Assembly (NCBI GenBank): GCA_937998305.1
Contig: CALLDL010000128.1
Location: forward strand, 1-45,940
Reading direction: 5' to 3'
Source: an uncultured Desulfobacterales bacterium
Lineage (GTDB): Bacteria; Desulfobacterota; Desulfobacteria; Desulfobacterales; UBA11574
Length of the DNA: 45,940 bases
The notes beneath the pieces were generated by a model that was not told the origin of the DNA, made no database searches, and saw only the letters and a program-made list of their open reading frames with translations. Made by a program: the position numbers and the translations under genes. This document shows positions 25,519 to 34,328 of the stretch, piece by piece; within the stretch, counting starts at the first letter, position 1; every line of letters starts with the position of its first letter.

Positions 25519-26211
25519 TTAGACCCTACCGGCTTTAATAAGAGCTCGCTTATAAACACGATAGAATGCCTCATAATCGGCGATTCCGCGTCTAAGGATT
25601 TTTTCTATTTCATCGATGTTTTTAAGATTGATAATCAGGTTAACGCTTTTGTTAAAAGCCGTCATATTGTCCATGGTACGGTAACGGTCAGTAATGAGAG
25701 TCACAAAAATGTTTCGCCGGGTGGACATGTTGAGGCGGTCCAGATATCTGTGGACAGGATTCATATCCGGATTTTGGGTGCCGAACCTCTCGTTTAACAC
25801 CACCATGTCAAAAACATGAAATCGCATTTGCTTGAGAGCATCTTTTGGCAACTGGGGGGCTGTGATATGATAGTCCATATTATGCAAGCCCGTTTTGATC
25901 TTCGTTTTTAAGGCGGCATCGGGCTCACACAAAAGGGCTGTTTTCACACCCTCTTCCACGAAGTCAAAAGGTTTATCCGAAGCATCGTAAGTATTGGCGT
26001 CAACTTCATCAATAATCGTTTTTTCCTTTTCGGGTTTGGATTTGTCTATTGATTCCGAATCGGTATCTGACAAAGAGAGAGTGTCGGAGTGTGTATCGAC
26101 CACGACCTTGGTGTTACACTGAGGGCAGGTCAGTGAAAACATTTGTCCTTTAGGAACCTTTTCGTCCGGAATTTTAAACTTGCTTCGACAGTTTTCGCAT
26201 GAAATGTTCAT
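25519..26211 (-). CDS. MJ0042-type zinc-ribbon protein with a receiver-like C-terminal domain
   Basis: 230 residues from the ATG at 26211. A TTG at 26265 would start inside the preceding gene's terminator hairpin. The N-terminus MNISCENCRSKFKIPDEKVP ... LTCPQCNTKVVV is a two-CxxC zinc ribbon of the MJ0042 family. A Ser/Asp-rich linker follows. Residues ~105-225 read like a degenerate CheY-type domain (ALLCEPDAALKTKIKTGLHN, VFDMVVLNERFG, FVTLITDRYRTMDN) without a clear phosphorylation pocket. It lies behind the pilU-like gene, so a role in pilus or motility control is possible, but a terminator separates them. Confidence 0.7.
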   Translation of the reverse strand: MNISCENCRSKFKIPDEKVPKGQMFSLTCPQCNTKVVVDTHSDTLSLSDTDSESIDKSKPEKEKTIIDEVDANTYDASDKPFDFVEEGVKTALLCEPDAALKTKIKTGLHNMDYHITAPQLPKDALKQMRFHVFDMVVLNERFGTQNPDMNPVHRYLDRLNMSTRRNIFVTLITDRYRTMDNMTAFNKSVNLIINLKNIDEIEKILRRGIADYEAFYRVYKRALIKAGRV

Positions 26212-26240
26212 TTTTTTTGCCTGTATCGGGATATTACGGA

Positions 26241-26279
26241 TAAAAAACCGGCAAGACTCGATCAACGCGAAGTCTTGCC
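26241..26279 (-). terminator. Intrinsic terminator overlapping the pilU-like stop codon
   Basis: On the minus strand GGCAAGACT ... AGTCTTGCC (9-bp perfect stem, positions 26279-26271 and 26258-26250) is followed by GG and TTTTTT. The stop codon of the pilU-like gene (26264-26262) lies in the loop. It should end or attenuate the divIVA-pilT-pilU transcript before the zinc-ribbon gene. Confidence 0.8.
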
Positions 26280-27431
26280 ATAATCATGATCAACCTTCAA
26301 ATCTTCAATGTCTGTTGTGGCTTCTCCTCGGACAGTTTTGATGGTGTCAATTCCTCGGCCCAGCACGTCCTTTCGAGATGCATAAGCCATAGCGGTATCC
26401 TGGGTAATGACCCCTTTTTCATAGAGACCCAAGATATAATCGTCAAAGGTTACCATGCCGAACGCTTTTCCAGCCTGGATAATATCATAAAATGTTTTAC
26501 CTTCTGACTCTCCATGCAAAATTGAATCTTTAACACGAAGATTGGTACGCAAAATTTCAAAAGCGGCAACCCGTCCGCCACCCACTTTGGGAAGCAGTCT
26601 CTGGCACACGATCCATCGGATTGAATCGGCGATTCGAGTGCGTATCTGATTTTCTTCTTCTGTGGGAAACATACCGAGGATTCTGTTGATTGTCTGTCCG
26701 GCATCCATGGTATGTAACGTACTTAAAACCAGATGGCCGGTCTCAGCCGCACTCAAACCGATCTCCAGTGATTCCCTATCGCGCATCTCGCCCACCAATA
26801 TTACTTTGGGCGCCTGTCGAAGGGCTGCTCTTAAGCCAGTGGCAAAAGCGTCGAAATCCTCTCCCATCTCCCTTTGGTTAAATGTGGCTTTTTTATGTGG
26901 ATGATCATATTCCACCGGGTCTTCGAGGGTGACGATATGAACGGATCTAACATCATTAATTTCATTGAGGATAGCAGCCAGCGAGGTGGATTTTCCGCTG
27001 CCCGTGGCACCTGTAATCAAGACAAAGCCGTTTTTTTCTTCAGCCATTTCCAAAAAGGCATCAGGAAGACCCAATTCCTGGCAGGTTGGAATTTTTGGGG
27101 AAAGTTTGCGGCATACAACAGAATAATTCCCCCGCTGGGAAAAGATATTGACTCTAAAGCGTGCCTTTCCGGGAAGTTCATAGGATGAATCGCACGATCC
27201 CTCGAGTAAAAGCGTTTCGGTGAGCCTCCGGCTCTGGTTGATCAGGTTAAGAGCGAAAATTTCAGACTGAAAAGGGGTGATTTCATCAAACTTAGGCTCG
27301 AGATCCACAACAGCGAGATCGCCCGAAGTCTCGACCTGAAATGGTTTTCCCACGGTAATATTCAGATCGGAAACATTGTCATAGGAATCCAGCATTCTTG
27401 CAAGTATATGATCAATTTCCTGTTTTTTCAA
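26262..27431 (-). CDS. PilT/PilU-like twitching-motility ATPase (second paralogue)
   Basis: 389 residues, starting at TTG 27431 with GAGG 9 bases upstream. Walker A ITGATGSGKSTSLAAI; Asp box HIVTLEDPVEYDHPHK; Walker B KVILVGEMRDRESLEIGLSA; His box GHLVLSTLHTMDAGQTINRI. These are the secretion-superfamily ATPase motifs of the type IV pilus retraction group. Its N-terminal domain differs from the neighbouring PilT, and it lacks the AIRNLIRE-type motif typical of PilT (NLRVKDSILHGESEGKTFYD here), so PilU-like is the best label. In an operon behind pilT (19-bp gap). Confidence 0.85.
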   Translation of the reverse strand: MKKQEIDHILARMLDSYDNVSDLNITVGKPFQVETSGDLAVVDLEPKFDEITPFQSEIFALNLINQSRRLTETLLLEGSCDSSYELPGKARFRVNIFSQRGNYSVVCRKLSPKIPTCQELGLPDAFLEMAEEKNGFVLITGATGSGKSTSLAAILNEINDVRSVHIVTLEDPVEYDHPHKKATFNQREMGEDFDAFATGLRAALRQAPKVILVGEMRDRESLEIGLSAAETGHLVLSTLHTMDAGQTINRILGMFPTEEENQIRTRIADSIRWIVCQRLLPKVGGGRVAAFEILRTNLRVKDSILHGESEGKTFYDIIQAGKAFGMVTFDDYILGLYEKGVITQDTAMAYASRKDVLGRGIDTIKTVRGEATTDIEDLKVDHDYGKTSR

Positions 27432-27450
27432 AATATAACCTCACAATTTG

Positions 27451-28533
27451 TTAGGCCTCGGTAAAGTCTGCCGGCGGATTTTTTATAAAATTTCTGAATC
27501 TTCCCTTGTCATTGGATTTGAGGTAGGCATCATCAGCACTTATCCACCCTTTTTCATACAATTCCATAATGGCATCATCCAAAAGAATCATGCCGTATTT
27601 TTTCCCTGTTTGAATTACAGAAGGAATTTGATGTGTTTTTCCTTCACGGATAAGATTTCGGGCTGCCGGTGTCGCAATCAATATTTCCAAGGCAACACAA
27701 AGGGCTTTTTTATCAATTCTTTTAAACAAAACCTGTGAGATAACCGCCCGAATTCCATCAGATAAGGTTGAACGGATCTGTGCCTGTTCGGTTGCAGGAA
27801 AAACCTCGATGATACGATCAATGGTTTTCGGTGCACTCATGGTATGCAAAGTACCAAAAACAAGGTGTCCGGTAGATGCGGCTTCTATGGCGAGCGATAT
27901 GGTTTCAAGGTCTCGCATTTCCCCAACCAGAATGATATCCGGGTCTTCTCTTAAAGCACCCCTTAATGCCGCACTAAATGACTTGGTATGGATTCCTACC
28001 TCACGATGGTTTACGATGCACCCTTGGCTTTGGTGTACAAATTCGATTGGATCTTCGACGGTGATGATGTGGTCTTTTCGGGTGCGGTTGGCAACATCGA
28101 CGATGGCGGCCAATGTCGTCGACTTGCCGCTTCCTGTGGGCCCGGTGACTAGAACCAGCCCCCTGGGAAGTGACGCCAGTTTGGATATTACATTCGGAAG
28201 GCCCAGCTGCTCGGCGGTCATGATTTCTTCAGGAATTTGCCTGAAAACTGCGCCACAACCATTTTTTTGCATAAAGAAATTTGACCGGTACCTGGCAACT
28301 CCGGGTATTTCATAACCAAAATCGATATCACCGGTTTCTTCAAATTGCTTTATTTTAGCCTCGGGTGCAATTTCATAGAGCATCAATTTCAGTTCGTCAT
28401 TCTCAAGGACTTTATATTTAATCCTTTCCATGTCGCCTCTAATACGAAGTGCGGGCGGTAGTCCGGACACAAGATGGAGATCAGAGGCTCCCTGCTCATG
28501 CATCAATTTGAAAAACGCATCAATTTTTGCCAT
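27451..28533 (-). CDS. pilT: Type IV pilus retraction ATPase PilT
   Basis: 360 residues, standard for PilT. N-terminus GASDLHLVSGLPPALRIRGD; Walker A VTGPTGSGKSTTLAAI; Asp box HIITVEDPIEFVHQ; Walker B DIILVGEMRDLETISLAIEA; His box GHLVFGTLHTMSAPKTIDRI; and the retraction signature AARNLIREGKTHQIPSVIQT. It powers pilus retraction at the inner membrane. Gene order here is yggT, divIVA, pilT, pilU-like on the minus strand with short gaps, probably one transcript. AGGTAGA precedes the ATG. Confidence 0.94.
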   Translation of the reverse strand: MAKIDAFFKLMHEQGASDLHLVSGLPPALRIRGDMERIKYKVLENDELKLMLYEIAPEAKIKQFEETGDIDFGYEIPGVARYRSNFFMQKNGCGAVFRQIPEEIMTAEQLGLPNVISKLASLPRGLVLVTGPTGSGKSTTLAAIVDVANRTRKDHIITVEDPIEFVHQSQGCIVNHREVGIHTKSFSAALRGALREDPDIILVGEMRDLETISLAIEAASTGHLVFGTLHTMSAPKTIDRIIEVFPATEQAQIRSTLSDGIRAVISQVLFKRIDKKALCVALEILIATPAARNLIREGKTHQIPSVIQTGKKYGMILLDDAIMELYEKGWISADDAYLKSNDKGRFRNFIKNPPADFTEA

Positions 28534-28547
28534 ATCAATCTACCTAT

Positions 28548-29051
28548 TTATTCAGACTGTTTAAAGAGTTTTAGCTTGCTATCTTCTTCTTCCCTGATTA
28601 TAGATTCCTCTTTTCCAATTTCAAGGAGTTTGGCATGTCCCTCAATAACGGAGCGGATTTGAACCTCAATCTGCGATCGTTGTCGCTTCAACTCTATTAT
28701 ATCTTCATGAAGTTGTGAAAGTCTGTTTTGTGCTCTACTGAGGATTTTTTCTGCTTTAACCTCTGCTTCAGCAACAACCAATTCCGCTGATTTTCTGGCA
28801 TTTTGCTTCATCTGTTCCAAAACTTTCTGAGAATTCAGCATTGCACGTTTAAAGCTTTCTTCGCGCTCTCTATACCCCTGAGTCTCAAGCTGAAGCCGTT
28901 TGATTTCCTGATGCAAGCGGTTATTCTCACTTTGCAGTGATTCGAAGGCATCCGCCATCTGTTCAAGAAATGTATCTACTTCCCGTACATCAAAGCCTCT
29001 AAACTTAATTTTAAACTGCTGTTGCTGAATATCAAGGGGCGTCATTTTCAT
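28548..29051 (-). CDS. DivIVA-domain protein
   Basis: 167 residues. The N-terminus MTPLDIQQQQFKIKFRGFDV then REVDTFLEQMADAFESL is the DivIVA membrane-curvature-binding domain. A long coiled coil runs from about residue 40 to 150 (heptads in SENNRLHQEIKRLQLETQGY and KIGRAQNRLSQLHEDI-like segments). Such proteins mark poles or division sites. GGAGGGTGA precedes the ATG. Its place between yggT and pilT suggests co-expression, and a polar landmark role for pili is a reasonable inference. Confidence 0.88.
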   Translation of the reverse strand: MKMTPLDIQQQQFKIKFRGFDVREVDTFLEQMADAFESLQSENNRLHQEIKRLQLETQGYREREESFKRAMLNSQKVLEQMKQNARKSAELVVAEAEVKAEKILSRAQNRLSQLHEDIIELKRQRSQIEVQIRSVIEGHAKLLEIGKEESIIREEEDSKLKLFKQSE

Positions 29052-29074
29052 CAGAGATCACCCTCCTTTTTTTA

Positions 29075-29374
29075 TTACATAAAAGTTGTGGACAGTCTTA
29101 ACAGACTGTTGACGACAAAGTTTTGTAAAAATATCACACCTAGAATAACGATGATCGGTGAAAAATCGATACCGCCAAAGTTGATGGGGATTTTTGCGCG
29201 GATTCGATACAGCACCGGTTCGGTGACATTATGGATAAAACGGACGATTGGATTATAAGGATCCGGATTTACCCAGGAAAGTATTGCTCGAGCGATTACG
29301 ATCCACATATAAAAGGTAAGAACATAATGGAGAATTATTGCAACAGCCTTTATGAAATTGCCAATGATAAACAT
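29075..29374 (-). CDS. YggT-family membrane protein
   Basis: 99 residues with two membrane segments (about 8-30 and 65-90). The family motif YMWIVIARAILSWVNPDPYN then PIVRFIHNVTEPVLYRIR is intact, and the second half has GGIDFSPIIVILGVIFLQNF. YggT proteins are linked to osmotic response and division and usually sit between proC and divIVA. Here divIVA follows by 23 bp, but proC lies 660 bp away on the opposite strand, beyond a long repeat. The ribosome binding site is weak. Confidence 0.9.
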   Translation of the reverse strand: MFIIGNFIKAVAIILHYVLTFYMWIVIARAILSWVNPDPYNPIVRFIHNVTEPVLYRIRAKIPINFGGIDFSPIIVILGVIFLQNFVVNSLLRLSTTFM

Positions 29375-29732
29375 ATCAACAATGCGCTTTCGTTTTTTTG
29401 ATTCATGGGATAAAGCAACACGAAGGTTCTTTATCCAGTCATTTTTTTGACTCTTTAAGAAACTATAAGTCTTAATTTTTCTGAAATCAGATATTTTTCT
29501 TGAAAATTAATTATATATTAACAATAAGTCAAGATATTTCAGGCAAAATCGTTGACACACCAAATAATCTAACGATAAAAGTATACTGTAATTTTGGAGC
29601 TTTGTCAGATTTGGGCAATTCTGCCACAGTTGGCATAACCCGTAATCCGCTTGCTTTGAAATCCTTATGTATGTCAACCAAACTCATTTTTTAGAAGAAA
29701 GCAATTATTATGCCACAAAATCCCATTTTTTA
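29375..29732. other. Upstream region of yggT, no gene
   Basis: AT-rich. An 8-bp hairpin GGATAAAG/CTTTATCC lies at about 29409-29435. A 64-codon plus-strand frame (29500-29694) has no ribosome binding site or recognisable content. The long repeat copy 2 begins at 29733. Confidence 0.4.
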
Positions 29733-29973
29733 CTTAGTGCATGTATTCGTAAATATGGTGACGTATTTATAACTTGGTTTATTCATTCTATGTATGCAAA
29801 AGTGTAAAGTGTGTAAAGTGCCTATTTATCCCGCATTCATCGGGGAAGTTAAGGTATTCTATCAATTTAATTATAATTGATTGCGCTGAAAGCGCGTTCC
29901 TCAACTTTAGCTCACTTTAGGCACTTCAAACTTTTGGATTTCAGCTTATACGGGATAGTTGTACTGATAAAAA
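29733..29973 (-). repeat. Long intergenic repeat, copy 2 (inverted relative to copy 1)
   Basis: Reverse complement of 5222-5454, recognisable end to end (for example CTCACTTTAGGCACTTCAAA and GAATGAATAAACCAAGTTAT on opposite strands). It differs in one arm, where a small palindrome (CCCGCATTCATCGGG) replaces part of the outer stem. The right edge is 64 bp before the proC start. The paired copies frame a 24-kb segment. Confidence 0.85.
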
Positions 29974-30037
29974 TACGTCATCGAATCTACGAATTAGAGC
30001 ACTAAGGGACTAACAAATTAAGGGGGAAATAAAATTC

Positions 30038-30886
30038 ATGTTAAAAGATAAAAAAATAAGTATCATCGGATCCGGAAATATGGGAGAAGCCCTTGTCAGC
30101 GGGCTTATTGCTTCGGGATCATCCAATCCAGAAAACATCATTTGCACGGATATTCGGATGGACAAGCTAGAATCCGTTGCAAAAAAATATGGCGTGGTTA
30201 CACTTACCGAAAACATTAAAGCTGTAGAATTTTCTGATATTATTATATATGCCGTTAAGCCCCAAATCATCGCTTCCGTATTAAAAGAAACAGCATCTTG
30301 TCTGGATATGTCCAAGCTTATCATTTCCATCGCAGCAGGTGTGCCTCTGGCTGCAATCGAATCGTGTCTTAAAAAGAAATTGCGTCTTATTCGTGTTATG
30401 CCCAACATTGCAGCATTTGTAAAAGAGAGTGCATCGGTGATTGCGGCCGGGGCAAATGCCACCAAGGAAGACATTGATCTTTCTATGGCCATCTTCGACT
30501 CCATGGGTAAAAGCATTTTTCTAAAGGAAAATATCCTTATGGATGCCATCACGGGCTTGAGCGGCAGCGGACCTGCATACATCTTTTTAATTGTCGATGC
30601 ATTGGCTGATGCCGGTGTCAAGGTGGGGCTGTCAAGGGAAGATTCCCTTTTTCTTTCAACCCAAACGATTTTGGGGGCTGCGAAATTATTGATGGAGACC
30701 AAAGAACATCCGGGCAGGCTAAAGGATATGGTTACATCGCCGGGTGGAACGGCAATTGCCGGAATTCATACACTAGAAAAAGGGGGGCTTCGAACCACCC
30801 TCATGAATGCAGTGGAAGCTGCTACCCAGCGATCCAAAGAACTGGGGGAAATCGTCACACGGAATTTTACCAATAACGGTTGTTAA
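30038..30886 (+). CDS. proC: Pyrroline-5-carboxylate reductase
   Basis: 282 residues. Rossmann motif ISIIGSGNMGEALVSGLIAS; YAVKPQIIASVL; RVMPNIAAFVKESASVI; ITGLSGSGPAYIFLIVDALADAG; and the C-terminal signature VTSPGGTAIAGIHTLEKGG LR. It reduces 1-pyrroline-5-carboxylate to proline with NAD(P)H. AAGGGGG precedes the ATG. The AOR-2 gene starts 61 bp later on the same strand, so the two are probably co-transcribed, which is unusual for proC. Confidence 0.96.
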   Translation: MLKDKKISIIGSGNMGEALVSGLIASGSSNPENIICTDIRMDKLESVAKKYGVVTLTENIKAVEFSDIIIYAVKPQIIASVLKETASCLDMSKLIISIAAGVPLAAIESCLKKKLRLIRVMPNIAAFVKESASVIAAGANATKEDIDLSMAIFDSMGKSIFLKENILMDAITGLSGSGPAYIFLIVDALADAGVKVGLSREDSLFLSTQTILGAAKLLMETKEHPGRLKDMVTSPGGTAIAGIHTLEKGGLRTTLMNAVEAATQRSKELGEIVTRNFTNNGC

Positions 30887-30947
30887 AAAGCGGCTTCTCA
30901 ATAAGCTTTGGCGAATTGGAACTTACTTAAAAAAAATAAGGGCTGAT

Positions 30948-33098
30948 ATGATGACGGAATATAAAATTGAAGCGATAAAGACATTTGATTATGAAAAGTC
31001 GGTTATTGATAAAGGTTATGCGAATAAAACCCTTTTGGTCGACATTTCAAATTCGGATATCTCCATTCATCCGGTGACCGAAAAAATGAAGGAAGTATTT
31101 ATTGGCGGCAAGGGATTTGATCTCTGGTTGCTGTGGAATGCGGTTAAAGGGACAACGAAATGGTCTGATCCTGAAAATGCAATATGTATTGCCTCGGGCC
31201 CCATGGGTGGAACTCCCGTTTATCCGGGCTCGGGCAAAAGTATTGTAACTACGATTTCGCCGTTAACAGGAACCGTTATTGATTCTAATGTTGGCGGATA
31301 TTTTGGTCCTTATCTTAAATTTGCCGGGTTTGATGCTCTTCAAATCAGAGGAAAGACCAAAACGGATATTGTAATTCTCATCGACGGCATTGATGAAAAA
31401 ATACAAATTTTTGAAACATCCGGATTGCCGGATGATTCATATGCGCTATCATCCACATTGACAGAACACTTCGCCCAAGGAAAACCTCGGAATATTTCTG
31501 TTGTTTCCACGGGACCGGGTGCGAAGCACGCTCTCATGGGCTGCTTGAATTTTACCTGGTATGATTTAAAGCGAAAGCGAGCACGATACAAACAGGCCGG
31601 ACGCGGCGGAATCGGCAGTGTCTTTGCAGATAAGTGTATTAAAGCTGTTGTGGCACGATGGGATAGGGTTTCGGTCAAAACAAATAATCCTTCGGATGGG
31701 ATCGCATTAAAAGAAGTTGGGAAAAAACACTCCAGGGAAATTGTGGATCTTGATCCCAAACAAAATGAAATGGCAAAAATCGGTACAACCCATTTGGTCA
31801 CAATTATGAATGATTTTGATTTGTTACCTACCAATAATTTTCAATATGGGCAGCACCCAGAGGCAGATAATGTTGGTCAAGAGGTGTACAGGCGTATCTT
31901 TGATACAGGCTATGATGGATGCTGGATGGGATGCACGGTGGCCTGCTCTCATGGTGTCAAGGACTTTGTTCCACTGACGGGACCTTACAGAGGAGAAAAA
32001 GTTTTTGTGGACGGTCCCGAATATGAAACCATTGCCGGCTGTGGTTCGAACCTGGGTGTCTTTGATCCCCATACCATTATTGAGATGAATTTCTACTGTG
32101 ATGCCTATGGCCTTGACACTATTTCTGTGGGGACAAGTATCGCATTTGCAATGGAATGCTTTTCAATGGATCTGATTAATGAAACCCATACCGGCGGAAT
32201 AAACCTTTCCTTTGGCAATCGGGCGGCTGCACTGGAGATCGTTCACCAAATGGCTCAAGGTGAAGGTTTTGGCCATATCGTGGGCCGGGGGGTTCGCGAA
32301 ATGAAGTCGATTTTCGCTCGAGATTATAAGGCTGATCTAAATATTATGCAAGATATTGGAATGGAAGCAAAGGGTTTGGAGTTTTCCGAATATATGACCA
32401 AAGAATCGCTTGCCCAACAGGGGGGATATGGTCTTGCACTCAAAGGAGCACAGCATGATGAAGCCTGGTTGATTTTTCTCGATATGGTGCACAATTTTAT
32501 GCCTTCCTTTGAGCAAAAGGCAGAGGCGCTTCACTGGTTTCCAATGTTTAGAACATGGTTTGGTTTGTGCGGACTGTGTAAACTTCCATGGAACGATATC
32601 ATCCCTGAGGACAATAAAGATACCCAAGAGCCGGCAAAGGTCATGAAACACGTAGAATGGTATACTCAATATTACACTGCAGTTACCGGAAGACATACGA
32701 CTCCCGACGGTCTTATTCGAATGAGCGAAGCGGTTTACAATTTCCAACGTATATTCAATCTCAAAATGGGTTTCGGAACTCGCGAGCATGACAATATTCC
32801 CTATCGTGCAATGGGGCCTGTAAAACCGGTTGAATATGAATCACGACCCGAACGTTATGACAAAGAACTGGTCGAAAAGCATCATGTCGATATCACAGAC
32901 ATGAGCACGGAAGAGAAAATCAGGACCCTGCGTAAATTTCGCGAGACACAATATGAACAACTCAAGGATGCGGTGTATAAACGACGGGGATGGACTTCAA
33001 ATGGAATTCCGACTATTGACACCGTGACGCGCCTGGGTATCGATTTTCCTGAGGTTTTGGAATTGCTTAATGCGAAGTTAGGTGATGATCAGGGTTAA
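30948..33098 (+). CDS. Aldehyde:ferredoxin oxidoreductase family protein, long form (AOR-2)
   Basis: 716 residues from ATG 30948 (a second ATG follows at once; AAGGG is upstream), about 100 longer than classical AOR. Marks: GGKGFDLWLLWNAVKG, SGPMGGTPVYPGSGK, NVGGYFGPYLKFAGFDALQI, GRGGIGSVFADKCIKAVV. The Fe-S ligands are Cys325, Cys328, Cys332 (CWMGCTVAC) plus Cys541 or Cys544 (GLCGLCKLPW). The extra length is mostly N-terminal (about 40 residues before the AOR domain) and C-terminal. It belongs to the broader AOR group that also contains BamB and other specialised W-enzymes; substrate unknown. Its stop overlaps the MoaD-like start, so the two are translationally coupled. Confidence 0.87.
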   Translation: MMTEYKIEAIKTFDYEKSVIDKGYANKTLLVDISNSDISIHPVTEKMKEVFIGGKGFDLWLLWNAVKGTTKWSDPENAICIASGPMGGTPVYPGSGKSIVTTISPLTGTVIDSNVGGYFGPYLKFAGFDALQIRGKTKTDIVILIDGIDEKIQIFETSGLPDDSYALSSTLTEHFAQGKPRNISVVSTGPGAKHALMGCLNFTWYDLKRKRARYKQAGRGGIGSVFADKCIKAVVARWDRVSVKTNNPSDGIALKEVGKKHSREIVDLDPKQNEMAKIGTTHLVTIMNDFDLLPTNNFQYGQHPEADNVGQEVYRRIFDTGYDGCWMGCTVACSHGVKDFVPLTGPYRGEKVFVDGPEYETIAGCGSNLGVFDPHTIIEMNFYCDAYGLDTISVGTSIAFAMECFSMDLINETHTGGINLSFGNRAAALEIVHQMAQGEGFGHIVGRGVREMKSIFARDYKADLNIMQDIGMEAKGLEFSEYMTKESLAQQGGYGLALKGAQHDEAWLIFLDMVHNFMPSFEQKAEALHWFPMFRTWFGLCGLCKLPWNDIIPEDNKDTQEPAKVMKHVEWYTQYYTAVTGRHTTPDGLIRMSEAVYNFQRIFNLKMGFGTREHDNIPYRAMGPVKPVEYESRPERYDKELVEKHHVDITDMSTEEKIRTLRKFRETQYEQLKDAVYKRRGWTSNGIPTIDTVTRLGIDFPEVLELLNAKLGDDQG

Positions 33099-33282
33099 CG
33101 GCAAACGACAGTTCTGGTATGAAGGAATGACCATTAAAGATCTGCTTGAGGATCTTGAAGATTCGCATCACTATGCGGTGATACGCATCAACGATAAACA
33201 TGTCTCCAGACCTTATTTTGAAAAGACGCTGATTCCCGATAATTCAGAGGTGTTTCTCATTTCCCTGATTGCAGGAGGCTGA
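33085..33282 (+). CDS. MoaD/ThiS-like beta-grasp protein
   Basis: 65 residues (ATG 33085; a GTG lies 3 bases earlier). MIRVNGKRQFWYEGMTIKDL ... VIRINDKHVSR ... VFLISLIAGG is the ThiS/MoaD pattern, ending in the functional Gly-Gly that is thiocarboxylated or adenylated. It overlaps the AOR-2 gene by 14 bp. MoaD-like partners are commonly encoded beside AORs and are thought to serve pterin cofactor sulfuration. A ThiS role is less likely given this position, although thiamine genes occur at 44-45 kb. Confidence 0.85.
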   Translation: MIRVNGKRQFWYEGMTIKDLLEDLEDSHHYAVIRINDKHVSRPYFEKTLIPDNSEVFLISLIAGG

Positions 33283-33588
33283 TTTTAAGTTAATCTTGAA
33301 AAATCTGGTCATCTGGGCCAAGTCTGAGAATTATGGCTATGCCTGAAGAATCGCTGGAAGAGTTTGAGGTGAGCTATAGTTAAAAAAGGTTGTGCCCGTC
33401 GGCCCGTTATGCCGGTTTGCCCGTAATTTAATGCCGGCCAACTGGCTAACCGGTTAACCGGCGAACCAGAGATAGACACTTTTAACTTGTACGGCTTTAA
33501 GTAAAACAGCCCCTTCCGGGGTTATATCAAAGCCGGGGCCTCTGGACCCGGATTCTTTACTTTTAAATTTGGTGCGTTAAGGGCTATA
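33283..33588. other. Intergenic stretch with GC-rich palindromes
   Basis: No gene. Several palindromes are visible, such as ACCGGTTAACCGG (about 33450-33462) and a CCCCTTCCGGGG hairpin near 33510-33521, with another GCCGGGGCC nearby. The last of these may terminate the AOR-2 operon, but no T-run follows. Confidence 0.4.
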
Positions 33589-34287
33589 ATGTTCACTCAA
33601 ACCGTTTCATTTCCAACCGCCTTTGTTGCCGGGCTTCTATCTTTTTTTTCCCCCTGTGTGCTGCCTCTGATACCCGCATACTTTACCTTCATTACGGGAT
33701 TTTCAATAGAGGAGTTGACAGAAGAATATAATTCAGAAATTCGGAAAAAAGTATTTCTTTCAACGTTATTGTTTGTTCTGGGGTTTTCACTGGTTTTTAT
33801 TTTGATGGGTGCTTCAGCCTCCTATCTCGGCGGCTTGATGTATACGTATAAAAAATTAATAAGGATCATCGGCGGTATTTTAATTATCATACTGGGGGTT
33901 CATTTAACCGGCTTAATCCGTATACCCGGGCTTGATTTTGAAAAGCGGATTACTTTGGAAAAGAAGCCCTTACATTTTTTGGGAACGCTGATTATCGGAA
34001 TGGCTTTTGGTGCAGGTTGGAGCCCATGTATAGGGCCTTTACTCGGCTCAATCCTCATTATTGCCGGTAGCCAGGAAACCGTGTGGCAGGGAGTTATACT
34101 TCTTGGCATCTATTCAACCGGGCTGGCCATACCTTTTATTATTATTTCTATTTTTATCAATTTCCTATTGATTTTTATTAAAAAGGCTTCAAAAGTTTTA
34201 AAATATGTCAATGTGGTGGCCGGTGTGGTTTTGATTGTTGTGGGGCTGATCCTCGTAAGCAATAAGCTATATGTGTTTAGCGGCTAA
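33589..34287 (+). CDS. ccdA: CcdA-family membrane thiol-disulfide reductase
   Basis: 232 residues with six membrane segments, the CcdA size. The two redox cysteines are in the conserved contexts LLSFFSPCVLPLIPAYF and GAGWSPCIGPLLGSI. It moves reducing equivalents from cytoplasmic thioredoxin across the membrane, for cytochrome c maturation or periplasmic thiol repair. AAGGG lies about 6 bases before the ATG. No cytochrome c assembly genes are adjacent; trxB at 9658 could be the cytoplasmic electron source. Confidence 0.92.
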   Translation: MFTQTVSFPTAFVAGLLSFFSPCVLPLIPAYFTFITGFSIEELTEEYNSEIRKKVFLSTLLFVLGFSLVFILMGASASYLGGLMYTYKKLIRIIGGILIIILGVHLTGLIRIPGLDFEKRITLEKKPLHFLGTLIIGMAFGAGWSPCIGPLLGSILIIAGSQETVWQGVILLGIYSTGLAIPFIIISIFINFLLIFIKKASKVLKYVNVVAGVVLIVVGLILVSNKLYVFSG

Positions 34288-34328
34288 ATCGCTGTGAGAA
34301 ATACTGACTAACCTGAAATTATCAAGAC

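Noticed and set aside
29500-29694. 64-codon plus-strand frame upstream of the long repeat
   Set aside because: No ribosome binding site, AT-rich composition and no recognisable motif.
30010-30702. 230-codon minus-strand frame opposite proC
   Set aside because: Fully antisense to proC, Ser/Ala/Ile-biased in the way of a complementary frame, with no start signal.
33082-33282. ThiS (thiamine sulfur carrier) for the small Gly-Gly protein
   Set aside because: The fold alone would allow it, but overlap with an AOR gene and the absence of thiF, thiG or thiH nearby favour a MoaD-like pterin-cofactor role.
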